Notes under the pieces: model-generated
The model's input: the letters and a program-made list of their open reading frames with translations, nothing else
Told to the model about the DNA's origin: nothing
Databases searched by the model: none
Position numbers and translations under genes: made by a program
Assembly (NCBI GenBank): GCA_963573385.1
Contig: CAUYLG010005183.1
Span: 17,614 to 81,613 of the forward strand
From: Cacajao melanocephalus
Lineage: Eukaryota; Chordata; Mammalia; Primates; Pitheciidae
Length of the DNA: 64,000 nt
Direction of reading: 5' to 3'
Shown here: positions 46,455 to 57,241 of the stretch, piece after piece
Position numbering within the stretch: position 1 is the stretch's first letter
Layout of the letters: each line of letters begins with the position of its first letter

Positions 46455-46628
46455 TTATTTTGCAAACACCTCAATAGCACATGGCCAGGCTTTGTCCTAG
46501 ACGAATGTTAAATACTATCTAATTTAATCCTCATGAGTGCCTTATGGATTAGATCCCATTATCATCCCCATTTTAAAGATGGGGAAAATGAGTCAGAGAA
46601 GGGCTCAGCGGCTTGCCATAGGTCCTGC
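46455..46628 (-). mobile_element. MIR SINE (antisense), inserted in L2
   Basis: 'ctatctaatttaatcctcat', 'atcatccccattttaaagat' and 'cagcggcttgccataggtcc' are a well-ordered reverse MIR. Confidence 0.85.
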
Positions 46629-46664
46629 TGACTTGAAGTTTTCTTTACCACAAAGTTCTGCTGC

Positions 46665-46988
46665 ATCTTTGTAGGACCGGCCACTCTCATCCCTCAGATC
46701 TCAGCTCCGATGCTGTCCCTGATCCCTTTATCTAAACTCTCCTTTCTCCAGATGCTATCCGCAGTTTCTCTGTTTTGGGATCCAGTTTATTCTCTGCAGC
46801 ACCTGTCACATCATTTGAAGCAATTGTCTGTAAGTGTATTTTTAGTTATAATTTTCCTTCTCTTGCACTAGCATCATGCCTGTGAAGACAGCAACTGTTT
46901 TTGTTTGATGCTGCATCCCCAGCCCTGTTGAAGTAACTGATACTTAATATATACTGAATAAATATTTGTTTAATGAGTCCTTAAACTC
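46665..46988 (+). mobile_element. L2 LINE, right part including 3' end
   Basis: 'ctcatccctcagatctcagc', 'gcagcacctgtcacatcatt', 'tctgtaagtgtatttttag', 'ctgcatccccagccctgttg' and 'tgaataaatatttgtttaat' follow L2 to its terminus. Confidence 0.8.
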
Positions 46989-47777
46989 ATACGTTCACCA
47001 TTTGCTGTCTATAGCCAATAATAAATGATATTCTTAATCTATTTACTTACATAGATAGGTAGATGAAAAAATATATTTATTTTTCAAATTATCTGATGAC
47101 TAAAATATAATTTTATTAGGAAGGGTAATCCTGTTTTGGAATTAAAAATTCTCTTAGCTGATTGATACAAAAATGACAGTCTAAAATAACCATTTTTATA
47201 TTAAATCTGGGCCCTTTTACATACAAGGTTGGGAATTGATTATTAAGGATAACTTCTGTTTGACAAATAAGAAATAGGAGAACGTGAGAGGAAAAGCCAC
47301 AGGCTCAAGGTACGGAGCTGGTTAGGACAGGGTTCTCTGGCTCTTAGTCTCACATTGTTTCTGCCCATCTGCCCTGCCTCTTGTTGCCTATGTTGATAGC
47401 ATCTGGAGAAGCCCATCAGAAACAGGAGCCTTTTTTCGAACTGATTCTTGCTGCTACTGAGAATGTTGTGCTTGGCAGGTCAGGAGCAGTGGATTGAAGC
47501 TCTCTTATTTTCTTAAATCTTGGGAGTGTTCAAGGTGAAAATTAACTGTCTGCCTATCCTCATGGTGGAATGCATTTGAAATGCTATTTCTTCTTATGAA
47601 GTAGAAGAAGAAAAGTAAACAAACACACATCGTGTGGAATTAAAAATGGAGGTCCCAGAGCTGCTTATCACACCTACAGTGAGACACCAACCTTAAAGAA
47701 ACTGCCTCATGTTCCCAGTTTGCCAGATTGTTGAGGATACAAGCTGCCTACTAAAACCCCTAGCATCACAATTCTTT
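46989..47777. other. Spacer with possible MIR trace
   Basis: 47260-47345 ('aagccacaggctcaaggtac', 'gagctggttaggacagggtt') hints at an antisense MIR, but weakly. The rest is unrecognised. Confidence 0.35.
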
Positions 47778-48078
47778 TCTTTTCTTTTTTTTTTTTTTGA
47801 GATGGAGTCTCTCTCTGTCTCCCAGGCTCGAGTGCAGTGGTGTGATCTTGGCCCACTGCAACCTCCACTTCCTGGATTTAAGGGATTTTACTGCCTCAGC
47901 CTCCTGAGTAGCTGGGACTACAGGCACGTGCCACCACACTCAGCTAGTTTTTGTATTTTCAGTAGAGACAGGGTTCCCCATATTAGCCAGGATGGTCTCA
48001 ATCTCCTGATCTCATGATCCACCTGCCTCGGCCTCTCAAAGTGCTGCAATTACAGGCGTGAGCCACTGCGCCCAGCCA
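47778..48078 (-). mobile_element. Alu (AluY-like)
   Basis: Antisense full-length Alu with 'gccaggatggtctcaatctc', 'ctgatctcatgatccacctg' and 'tacaggcgtgagccactgcg', the AluY-type pattern. The flanking duplication 'cacaattcttt' lies at 47767-47777 and 48082-48092. The 102-codon forward frame overlapping it is Alu-derived. Confidence 0.94.
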
Positions 48079-48092
48079 CACCACAATTCTTT

Positions 48093-48294
48093 GCAGTATA
48101 GGAGACATGAACCACACTGAGCATCTGATTAAAGTTGGGGGTTCTATGCCCAGAGAAAAGGAATATGTGCACACATGAAACAATTTGCACGTTGTTTCAG
48201 GGAACTTATGCACATTCTTTTGTTAATTTCATGGGTCTCTAGAGGCCCATGAATTCTAGTTTAAGAAGCCCTGGTAGCATAGAGCACCTAGTAA
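48093..48294. other. Possible hAT-like transposon remnant
   Basis: 'aggcccatgaattctagttt' then 'aagaagccctggtagc' resembles the end of a Charlie-type element ('...ttaagaacccctg'). The matching other end is not clear. Low confidence. Confidence 0.3.
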
Positions 48295-48505
48295 TGTTAA
48301 TTATAATAGCTAATATTTGTTAAGGAATTATCATGTGTCAGATATCTGACATACATATAATAATTATACATTTTTTCATTAGGTTTCAGATATAACAATT
48401 GTTTCCATTATGCAGATGAGGAAACTGAGGCTCCAAAGAGCTAAATAAGCCAGAAAGTATTGGAGCCCAGATTAGAGTTCAGTTGGTCTGATACTAGAAC
48501 CTCTC
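48295..48505 (-). mobile_element. MIR SINE (antisense), well preserved
   Basis: 'atagctaatatttgttaagg', 'attatgcagatgaggaaact' and 'gaggctccaaagagctaaat' are a near full-length reverse MIR. Confidence 0.88.
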
Positions 48506-48850
48506 ACAAAGGTAGGCACAGAAAGTTTGCCTAAAGCAGACTTCTGTCAGCTGGCATGTGATGCCATGAGGAATCCCATGGTGGGAAGGTGAGGCTATGC
48601 AAAACACCTTCAGAGCATCATTGAAGGCCACGGAGGGCTGGTGAATCCACATTCCATGTCTTTCAGCTCCTCATGAAGAGCCAATGAAGATAGTCCCAGG
48701 ATACCTCCTCTTGCCAAGAATTGCCTTCTATCCTCCTACATATTGGGGGACTGGAAAAATGCATTTCTAAGTGACTTCACATCCTTAATCCACTGGGCTG
48801 GAGCTTAGAGTTCTTGGCATTTTATTGAGCCCATATTCATAATACTTTCT
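48506..48850. other. Spacer, nothing recognised
   Basis: No gene or repeat seen. Confidence 0.5.
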
Positions 48851-49145
<295 letters not shown>

Positions 49146-49494
49146 CAGAATACCTTCAATTTAAGAATGTCTATCATCAAATGGGCAGATGGGTGCTATC
49201 TGAACACGAAACTCTCTCAGGAATATTTAGAACTGACTGGATTGTCAGCCTGTTTTATGAGAGGCTATTAGAGTAAGATGTGTTCAATTATTACCTTCAT
49301 TCCTTAAGAGAATACACAGAACCCATTAGAAATTGCTTAAGAATGTTTCTTTGATCATTTTTTTTTTCTTTTTACTTTGTTAAAGAGAGCAGGCTCATCT
49401 TTACTTAGGAATGGGTCTAATCTAACAAGTTAGAACTAATAACTTTAATGGAGTTAAATACCTCTCTGGATGTTTCTTTTCTATTAATTAGGGT
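49146..49494. other. Spacer, nothing recognised
   Basis: AT-rich; no gene or repeat recognised. Confidence 0.5.
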
Positions 49495-49700
49495 TTATAT
49501 AGTATCTTGTAATTAATATCCTAAGCACCTGCTTTGTTGTAGGCCCCTTACATAATGAATAATGAAGTGAGTCAGAGACAGCCCCTGGCTTCAAGGAGTT
49601 TACAGTCTAGTAGGAGAGCCGGACATGGAAAGAAATCAATGTAGTGTACTCTGGTGTGTCGTAGAGGAAGCAAACAAAAAAGAGAGAGTAGTCAGCTCAG
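49495..49700 (-). mobile_element. L2 LINE 3' end (antisense)
   Basis: 'cctaagcacctgctttgttg', 'acagcccctggcttcaagga' and 'gtttacagtctagtaggaga' are the reverse-strand L2 end in order. Confidence 0.8.
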
Positions 49701-49769
49701 GCTCAAAAGTTTATGATTGGGTGCAAAGGCAGTCTTAGAGAAGCATTTAAGAAAACTATAATCTCTAGA

Positions 49770-49962
49770 ACAGGAGTTCTCAAACTCGATGGCACAACAG
49801 AGTGCCTCGGAGGGCTTATTAAAACGCAAATTGATGGGCTCCAAGCTCAGTTTCTCATTCAGTGTATCCAGAGTAGGTATCCAAATTTGCTTTTCTAACA
49901 AGCTCTCAGAGGATGCTGCTGCTGCTTGTCCAAGGAAAACACTTTGAGAACCACTATTCTAG
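49770..49962 (+). mobile_element. MER5A-type DNA transposon
   Basis: Starts 'caggagttctcaaactcgat' and ends 'actttgagaaccact'. It contains 'ttgcttttctaacaagctct' as in MER5A-group elements. The CTG-like triplets at 49913-49924 are internal. Confidence 0.8.
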
Positions 49963-50135
49963 TTTCTCAAAGGAAAAAATATAGAAAATGCTTGTGTTGA
50001 TTCCAGGTTTTTATCTCCTTATTTCATTTCACCTTTGTCTGTCTTGCTGTATGTTGTTAGTTTCCTTGTCAATATGTGTACTTGTACTTCTGTTCTCTCT
50101 ATGGGAAGTACAGCTCTGCATTTTTCTGCAGGCTG

Positions 50136-50197
50136 CCTTCCCCTTCCCCTTCTTCTTCTTCCTCTTCTTCCTCCTCCTCTTCTTCTTTCTTCTTCCT
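50136..50197 (+). repeat. 62-base pure pyrimidine tract
   Basis: Every base is C or T, mainly CTT/CCT units. Such tracts can adopt triplex (H-DNA) structure under supercoiling. Confidence 0.93.
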
Positions 50198-50807
50198 ATG
50201 ACCTCTGAGTAGAAATGGCTAAGGAAAATGATATAAATTGTTATATCATTATATCAGGTCTGTGGGTATGAGTTTATTCTGAAATCAGCACTGTGATCAG
50301 CATTATTCCTCACGATTGATCATGTCTCACAAAACACTCTGGACCTATGGGTAGACAATTAAATAGAATAGCCACATGGAAGAATCACTCCTGCATATCC
50401 TCTGGTCCTCTCAGTTCTTATAGTGCCCACATTGCATTCCTAGAGGGTGCAGAGCAAGCCAGGAAAGAAGATGGCGACCAAGCAAGCCTAAATCAGTTGC
50501 AAGAGTTCAGCGATTGCTTTTTTAAACAACACTGCAGCCTTTTCATAAACAGAGTCACATTTTGGCCCAAATGCAATGGAAAGTATAAACTCATGTCAGA
50601 AAACAATACCGACTTCCTACATTAGTGAATCTTTCTCCTTTCCTTTATTCTTTTGGTCCATTTTGCACAGGAAATAAGAACCTTGTAGACGGAACGATCA
50701 TCATTTGTCAATCCTTTTGCAGCAATTTTCCCAACAGTTCTTTCAGCTCTAAATGCTTTTAAGCATCTGTCAGTATCATATAATAGCCTTAATCGGAGGG
50801 GAAAACA

Positions 50808-50821
50808 ACAACAACAACAAC
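50808..50821 (+). repeat. (CAA)n microsatellite
   Basis: Five ACA units. Confidence 0.85.
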
Positions 50822-51597
50822 TATTTGCTGAATAAGAATGAAATGAGTGAGTGGTTCTCTTCTTCCTGGATTGCCGTGAAAATGATGGTCCTGTCCATAT
50901 GTGGATTTCCACATGCAGCCATGCAGTTATTGTTTGCACTCAGACCTTAAGTTGTCTGTAATTTTATGTGTGTAAGAATGATGCCAATTGAGAGAGAATG
51001 GAAGAAAAAAAAATATTTAGCATGTCTGAGATGAGACAAGTCAATAAACAGCTTGATTACTAATTCATTCAGGAACAAAAATAATGGCTTTCTAAACTGA
51101 AACGACCAAATCCAATAACTAACTGTTTGTCAGGGCAGTAATAATGGTATTTGTATCTCTTTTAATTGGCTTTAACCTTTCCCTTCATGTGTGCAGTATT
51201 AAAAAATTAAAGAGGAAAGTATTTAGAGGCATAGATTTACGGCACTGCGTGGATTACATGCTTTTAATGAGGTCAGGACAATAAACCATCTGAGCAGAAC
51301 CTGCTGCCCAATGATGAATTATTCCCTTTTACAACAGATAGACTACAGCAAGTGTGTATGCACACACACATGCTCACAGGCCCCCACGCTTGTCTGGGAA
51401 GACCAAGTGAAAGACCCGCAGCTTTGCTGTTTAGCTAGCACAAGGGGTTCCCAGTTACAAGGAGTGTTAAGAAAGTTTCAAAATAGAGAGCTGCAATTCT
51501 TTATGTAAAAAAAGGAAAGTTGCAGAGCGAACTGCACAATGTTTATGTAAGATGTTAATTCATTATGTCTGTGTATGTTAGCATATATGTGCAAGTG

Positions 51598-51780
51598 TGG
51601 ATGGATGGGTGGATGCATGGAGTCAGGGATGGAGGGACAGAGGGATGGAAGGATGTCAGTAAAGGATGTGGAGGGGAAAACAATAAAGACGAAGAGAAGT
51701 AAAGGAGGAAATAAAGAAAAGGAGAGAGAGGGAAAGGGGGATGGAGGAAGGAAGAAGAAGAAAGAGGAAGAAAAAAATAT
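51598..51780 (+). repeat. (GGAT)n-like and purine-rich low-complexity region
   Basis: 51598-51660 is made of degenerate GGAT units. 51690-51775 is almost entirely A/G. The forward frame across it (51575-51799) is Lys/Glu/Arg-rich low-complexity translation, not a gene. Confidence 0.9.
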
Positions 51781-51897
51781 ATGTAGAGAGAAGTGTTGAA
51801 AATTTAGAAGGATGCACACAGGAGTGTGCTGGAGCCAGCTTGCACTGGCTTGTAAAGGCCCATTGTGCCTTATGTCTTCTCAATTCTCTCAGATTCT

Positions 51898-52228
51898 CTT
51901 TTTTTCTTTTTCTTTTTCTTTTCTTTTTTTTTTTTTTTTTTTTTGAGACAGAGTTTCGCTCTTGTTGCTCAAGCTGGAGTGCAATGGCACAATCTAGGCT
52001 CACTGCAACCTCTGCTTCCAGGGTTCAAGTGATTCTCCTGCTTCAGCCTCCTGAGTAGCTGGGATTACAGGTGCATGCCACCATGCCTAGCTAGTGTTTC
52101 ATATTTTTAGAAGAGATGAAGTTTCACCATGTTAGCCAGGCTGGTCTCTAACTCCTGAGCTCGGGTGATCCTCCCGCCCCAGCCTCTCAAAGCACTGAGA
52201 TTACAGGCATGAGCCACCGTGCCTGGCC
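51898..52228 (-). mobile_element. Alu (AluS/J-like) with long tail
   Basis: The T-rich tail (CTTTTT units, then T20) at 51898-51943 is followed by 'gagacagagtttcgctcttg' and a full antisense Alu ending 'gagccaccgtgcctggccc'. Confidence 0.95.
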
Positions 52229-52311
52229 CATTCTGTCTTATTCTTAACTTACAGTTGTAGAAAGTGAGAGTGTTTGCTCCACAGAAATCAGCAAATGCTA
52301 TGAATCAGGGC

Positions 52312-52332
52312 TTTTTTTTTTTTTTTTTTTTT
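52312..52332 (+). repeat. T21 homopolymer
   Basis: An uninterrupted T run with no Alu body attached. Confidence 0.92.
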
Positions 52333-52397
52333 CTGTAGAGCCAGTTGCTAAGCCTTTATCAGCACATCACTGGACACACACCAAATCATTCAGAGTG

Positions 52398-52486
52398 GTT
52401 CTATCTAGAAAGAGGGTTTAGTACAGAACTAAAAAGGGTAGATGGTACCCTTTTTAGAACTACAAGGATACCCTTCTAGTAGAAAC
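52398..52486. repeat. Imperfect 89-nt hairpin with perfect 12-bp apical stem
   Basis: Arms 'ctaaaaagggta' (52429-52440) and 'taccctttttag' (52446-52457) are exact reverse complements around a 5-base loop. The pairing extends outward imperfectly ('gttctatctagaa' with 'ttctagtagaaac'). Confidence 0.85.
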
Positions 52487-52665
52487 GTAGATGAAGCAAT
52501 TGAGTTGGGAATGGGAAACAAGATATTTTTCCTCTTTATTTTATACATTTATTTATTACTTGTAATTTTTATTAAGCATCATTATTAAGCATCCATCAAT
52601 TTTATAATAAAATGAATATGTTATATTATTGAAATATATCCACAAATGTTATTAAAACTTGTTTA

Positions 52666-52971
<306 letters not shown>

Positions 52972-52983
52972 AAAACTTGTTTA

Positions 52984-53684
52984 GTAATAATAGAATTAAT
53001 CACCTTACTTGATGAGTCAGGTACAAATCCTTCATACAAGGAAAGAAATTTCAGAAAACAATAGGATCAAATGATCAAAGGACTTAAGACTTAGCCAGAA
53101 GTGTGTCCTTTGATGGTGAAAATGTCCTCAATCTTCCAGAGCAAAGGGAACATTCAAAACGTGTTAACATAGATTGGTCCAGAAGAGTAGAGTGTTCAAA
53201 GTCAGATCCCATCTGAAAACAAATTCTAGTGAAGAAAGTCACATGGTGTCTCCAAAGCTTATCTCCTCATGCTCATTGGTTGACCCAAACCTTATTGCAT
53301 CTTCACGTAATCAGCGGCCTAGATTTAGCATTGTGAAACATCTCTAGCGAAGAGAAAAACACCCCACTCCAGACAACAGAGCTGCAATCCCACTGGAAAT
53401 GCACCATCTTTGTGGGCCAGCCAGTCTGTCACCAACTGAACAAATGTTGACGCTTCCTTTTTGCCACTTTGGCATGGTGTGATCTCTAATCAGCCCCAAT
53501 AAGCAACAAAGTAAAGAAGGTTCTCTGTTTCCTCTTCCTTCTCAAACCTTTACCAACTCCAGATGATATTCTACTTATGACCTCATTGCTGTCATTTCCT
53601 ACAGATTCTTGTAAATGAAAGTCCCTGACTAGAAGCCCATACCTGAACTGTTAAGGAAAACAAATGCTTGATTTTACAAACACG
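52984..53684. other. Single-copy spacer, nothing recognised
   Basis: No gene or repeat recognised; 53380-53520 is of mixed composition and repeat-free. Confidence 0.5.
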
Positions 53685-53990
53685 TATTCATTCATTCAAT
53701 GAATAGTTCTAGATGCCAGGCTGTGGGTTAGATATGGGGACACAGTGGCAAACACGTCAGACAAGGACCTTGCTTTTATGGAACTGACATTCTAGAAGAT
53801 GAGACAAACAAACAGATAAACCAATGAAAAATAGCAGAGCATGAGTAATATTTGAAAAACAAGAAATAGGGGGATGTGATACAGAGTCACATGTAGTTTA
53901 CATCCTCTTCTTTAGAGAGGCTAGAAGGAATCACATTTCTGAGGAGGTAAATTTTGAACTGAGATGTCAATGATTGAAAGAAGCACCATA
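53685..53990 (-). mobile_element. L2 LINE (antisense)
   Basis: 'gtattcattcattcaatgaa', 'gttctagatgccaggctgtg', 'tatggaactgacattctaga' and 'gaggaggtaaattttgaact' follow reverse L2 order. Confidence 0.72.
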
Positions 53991-54364
53991 TGTAGATCTT
54001 ACTGCAAAAAATAGGTCCTAGCTCCTTTTATGGGGATTTTTGCTTGCACCCACTGAGGCCTTTTAAGACACAAGTCCAATGAATGGTAGACTGTAGATGC
54101 CTTCTTTATTTCCTGGTGACTTTCAAAGCAAGCTTAGGCAGTCTTCACTGCTACTAGTACTTCTGAAAAATATGCAAAATTGAGATCCATTGTGTATTTG
54201 AAGCTAATTTCATGTGCTTAAATATCTCAAAGGTTGTTCACTGGTTAGTGCTGTGAATATCATCACTTCCATGAAAGAAACAAAGATAGGGCGATCATAA
54301 GTTCAGCTGTCATAAACTGGGCCATCTCACAGTTGTGTCTATGCAATTTCAACCAAGGGACAAA
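53991..54364. other. Spacer, nothing recognised
   Basis: No gene or repeat seen. Confidence 0.5.
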
Positions 54365-54588
54365 GTGTTGTAGAGAAAGATATTATAGACTTTGGATCAA
54401 GAAATATCTGGGTTCAAATCCTCGCACTGTCCTTGAGCATGGATGGCATCGACCCTCTCTAGCATGCAGTGCTCTCAACTGCAATGTCGGGTTATAAAAA
54501 TGCCCACATCCTGGAGTAACAGTGAAAATGAAATAAGGTCATGTTTATATAAAGTGCCTGGCTCTCAGTAGCCTGAAGCATCTACTTA
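54365..54588 (+). mobile_element. MIR SINE
   Basis: 'atctgggttcaaatcctcgc', 'tataaagtgcctggctctca' and the ordered middle part identify a forward MIR. Confidence 0.78.
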
Positions 54589-55499
54589 GAGAAGGTTCTA
54601 GAAATGTTGCTGAACTGTGTGATTTACCAGAGTGAGACTATCATCCTATGGGGACAGGGAGAAGTCATTTATCTTTGCTTCAGTCTTTCTGTTGAATGTA
54701 GAGCTACAATTTGTGACTTGACGTTGAAGGAAAGGTTTCCTGATTGGGCAAGAAAATTGAGAATGAAGCTGTCATTCTTTTAGTATGATCCATAACAGAA
54801 GACAAAAGAGTTTGGGTACTTAGCCAGGGATAAACCCCTTCCTTTAATCCTTTACTTATTTAAGAGTTGCCCTCTGCCCCTCCTCTGCCTGCGTCTTTTC
54901 CCCTCTTCTTTTAGTCTGTTTTAGTTCTTCCTGGAGAACCAGAAATAAAGCTTAGAACCAACTGGACAGAGTCCTTGAATCACATCGCATGTGCAGTGCA
55001 ATTTATGCAGCAACTGCATTGCCTGCCAATAGAATTGTAAGGACATGCATGAATGCTGACTATATTCCTAGGGGTAATAGAAGCTGGATATGAATATAAC
55101 AACTGAAAAAAAATCAAAAAACTTGGAAGACAAATAAACATGGCAGAAGCAGGAAGATAATGTTTTTATGTTTTCACTTTTAATCGACTAAAAATATCAA
55201 TACAACATATTCCTTGGACAGTCTCCCCAACACCCCTCCCCTTTTTAATGGAAGCTAGGAGGTGCTTGGGAGGAAGAACACTCACTGAATTGATAAAACA
55301 ACAGTTACCCTTGGGAAGTCCAAGTAGAGGGCTGGAAAGGGCTGTATTTTTTTTTTAATACACATCCACATTGTTTGATTTTGTTTTGAACCAGCCTGCA
55401 TTACATTTTAAAATTAAACATATACATTTTTTTAAACTGGTGGGGAAGAGGGAAGAAAGTTACTTTCTCCACAAGATAGCAACATTATTTTTAAGTAAG
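54589..55499. other. Single-copy spacer, nothing recognised
   Basis: No interspersed repeat recognised; small A- and T-runs at 55106 and 55349. Confidence 0.5.
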
Positions 55500-55870
55500 T
55501 TTTATTAACAAGCGACAATTACTTTTTTATGATACATTTAAGATAGTGAATTATGAATGACTGAAAATCCCCTCCAGCCTAATTGAGAACCATTATGTCT
55601 GGTAATTGCCACTGATTTCTGCAAACAGTCATTTTTCTCTGGCCTATTAACATAATTTAAAATTTTAATTGCCCTTCATAATTGTCTATTGGAGTTAACA
55701 AACAGCCCCATTCACCTAAGGGTTTCCGACCAGGACCTACGTCCAGGAAACTCAAACTGGAAACATCTAAGACCACTTGAGAACGCTATTAGGAGTTTGT
55801 GGACAGTCCAATTGAGGTGGCAGCCTCTGTGACAAATTATGACATCTTTTTAAGGACCCATCCAGCTATA
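55500..55870. promoter_or_regulatory. Candidate enhancer-like block with homeodomain cores
   Basis: A repeat-free AT-rich block. TAATTG or its complement occurs five times: 55516-55521 (CAATTA), 55580-55585, 55603-55608, 55666-55671 and 55679-55684. This is the core bound by many Antennapedia-class and related homeodomains. A 'ctattgg' (inverted CCAAT) follows at about 55686. Clustering in ~170 bases suggests a conserved developmental enhancer, but there is no direct evidence in the sequence of activity. Confidence 0.35.
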
Positions 55871-56123
55871 GAATAATATATTTTTAGATTTCTGTATCAA
55901 GTTTACTCACTTTTGCTTTGTAGCTACCTCAAAAAAAAAAAAGGAAAAATTTCACACTTGTAACAATGTTCACCAGGACTTTCATCACATTGCCTTATCA
56001 GTTCCATTGTGATAAGTGTGAACATCTGGGAGAAGGACATGTGCCGAATGTTCATTTACTGTAGGATTCATGGGTTAATTAAATCAGTGACATCAGAGAG
56101 GGAGACAGAATTTCCAGTAAAGA
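55871..56123. other. Spacer, nothing recognised
   Basis: An A12 run at 55931 is the only notable element. Confidence 0.5.
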
Positions 56124-56212
56124 TACATATGTATCTTAATATATGTGTGTGTATATGCATATATGTATATGTATATATATGTGTGTGTGTGTATTATATG
56201 TGTATATATATA
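56124..56212 (+). repeat. (TA)n/(TG)n compound microsatellite
   Basis: Interleaved TATG, TG and TA units over ~90 bases. The forward frame here (56009-56251) is repetitive Ile/Cys/Tyr/Val translation and not a gene. Confidence 0.93.
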
Positions 56213-56213
56213 C

Positions 56214-56284
56214 CCAACTCAGAAAAAAATGATCATAAAGAGTTTTTGTAGTTTATATAAACTACTATCATTTTTCTGAGCTGG
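56214..56284. repeat. Nested hairpin: 18-20 bp arms around an 18-bp palindrome
   Basis: Outer arms 56214-56233 ('ctcagaaaaaaatgat' core) and 56267-56284 ('atcatttttctgag' core) pair with one bulge or mismatch. Between them, 56248-56265 'gtagtttatataaactac' is a perfect palindrome. Confidence 0.88.
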
Positions 56285-56289
56285 ATAAA

Positions 56290-56780
56290 TTCAGAAAACT
56301 ACAAAGAAAAATGCAAAGAAAATTTCCTATAATCCCATTAATAATATCTATGTATGCATAAGTATATATATGTGTGTGTGTGTGTGTATATATATATATT
56401 TGTGGATAAATCATATTTTATAATATATTTCTCACTTGATTTACTGTCCTTCTAAAATTTTATTTGTGATTTGGTATGTAGATTTGCCATTTGTTATTTA
56501 AGCATTCCACTCCTGTTGAATGTTAAATTTCTCAGTTTCTACCATTACAGAAAACTGAAAGAGTGAGCCACTCTGCATATTTTGTATACATCGCTGATAA
56601 TTACCTCAAGAAAACATCCTACAAGGTGAGTGATTCAGGAGTATGAACACACTGCTGAATCACACTCCAAAAAGGTTGTAGGTCCAAACATGCTCTCCCA
56701 TCAGTAAATGAGAGGGCTGACTTCCCATACTTTTCCTGGCATTAGATATTAACATTTATTAAAATGTTGGTTCTGTTGCT
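56290..56780 (+). mobile_element. Probable L1M fragment
   Basis: 'acactccaaaaaggttgtag', 'gctctcccatcagtaaatga' and 'tggcattagatattaacatt' resemble an old L1 3' region of the form '...ccctccaaaaaggttgtacc... ctcccaccagcagtgtatgag'. The (TG)n/(TA)n at 56362-56400 lies inside it. Confidence 0.5.
56362..56400 (+). repeat. (TG)n(TA)n microsatellite
   Basis: About eight TG units followed by TA units. Confidence 0.93.
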
Positions 56781-56910
56781 AAGTCTAAAACATAGCATTC
56801 ATTCATTTCTAAAAGTTACATTAGTTTGACCAAAAGATGCAGACAAACATTTTTATTTATCAAGGAAAGCATAGGTGTACATTGTGAATGGCATGTTCAC
56901 CCCCAACTCA

Positions 56911-57241
<331 letters not shown>

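Larger units (their letters stand above)
49963..51597. other. Single-copy spacer with simple repeats
   Basis: No interspersed repeat recognised in 1.6 kb. It contains the pyrimidine tract at 50136-50197 and a (CAA)n at 50808-50821. The 50340-51480 part looks repeat-free. Frames of up to 105 codons lack recognisable domains; the one at 49988-50212 translates the pyrimidine tract into poly-Phe/Leu. Confidence 0.5.

Noticed and set aside
49988..50212. Hydrophobic 74-codon frame resembling a membrane peptide
   Set aside because: The hydrophobic run is translation of the pyrimidine tract (poly-Phe/Leu), which any CTT repeat gives.
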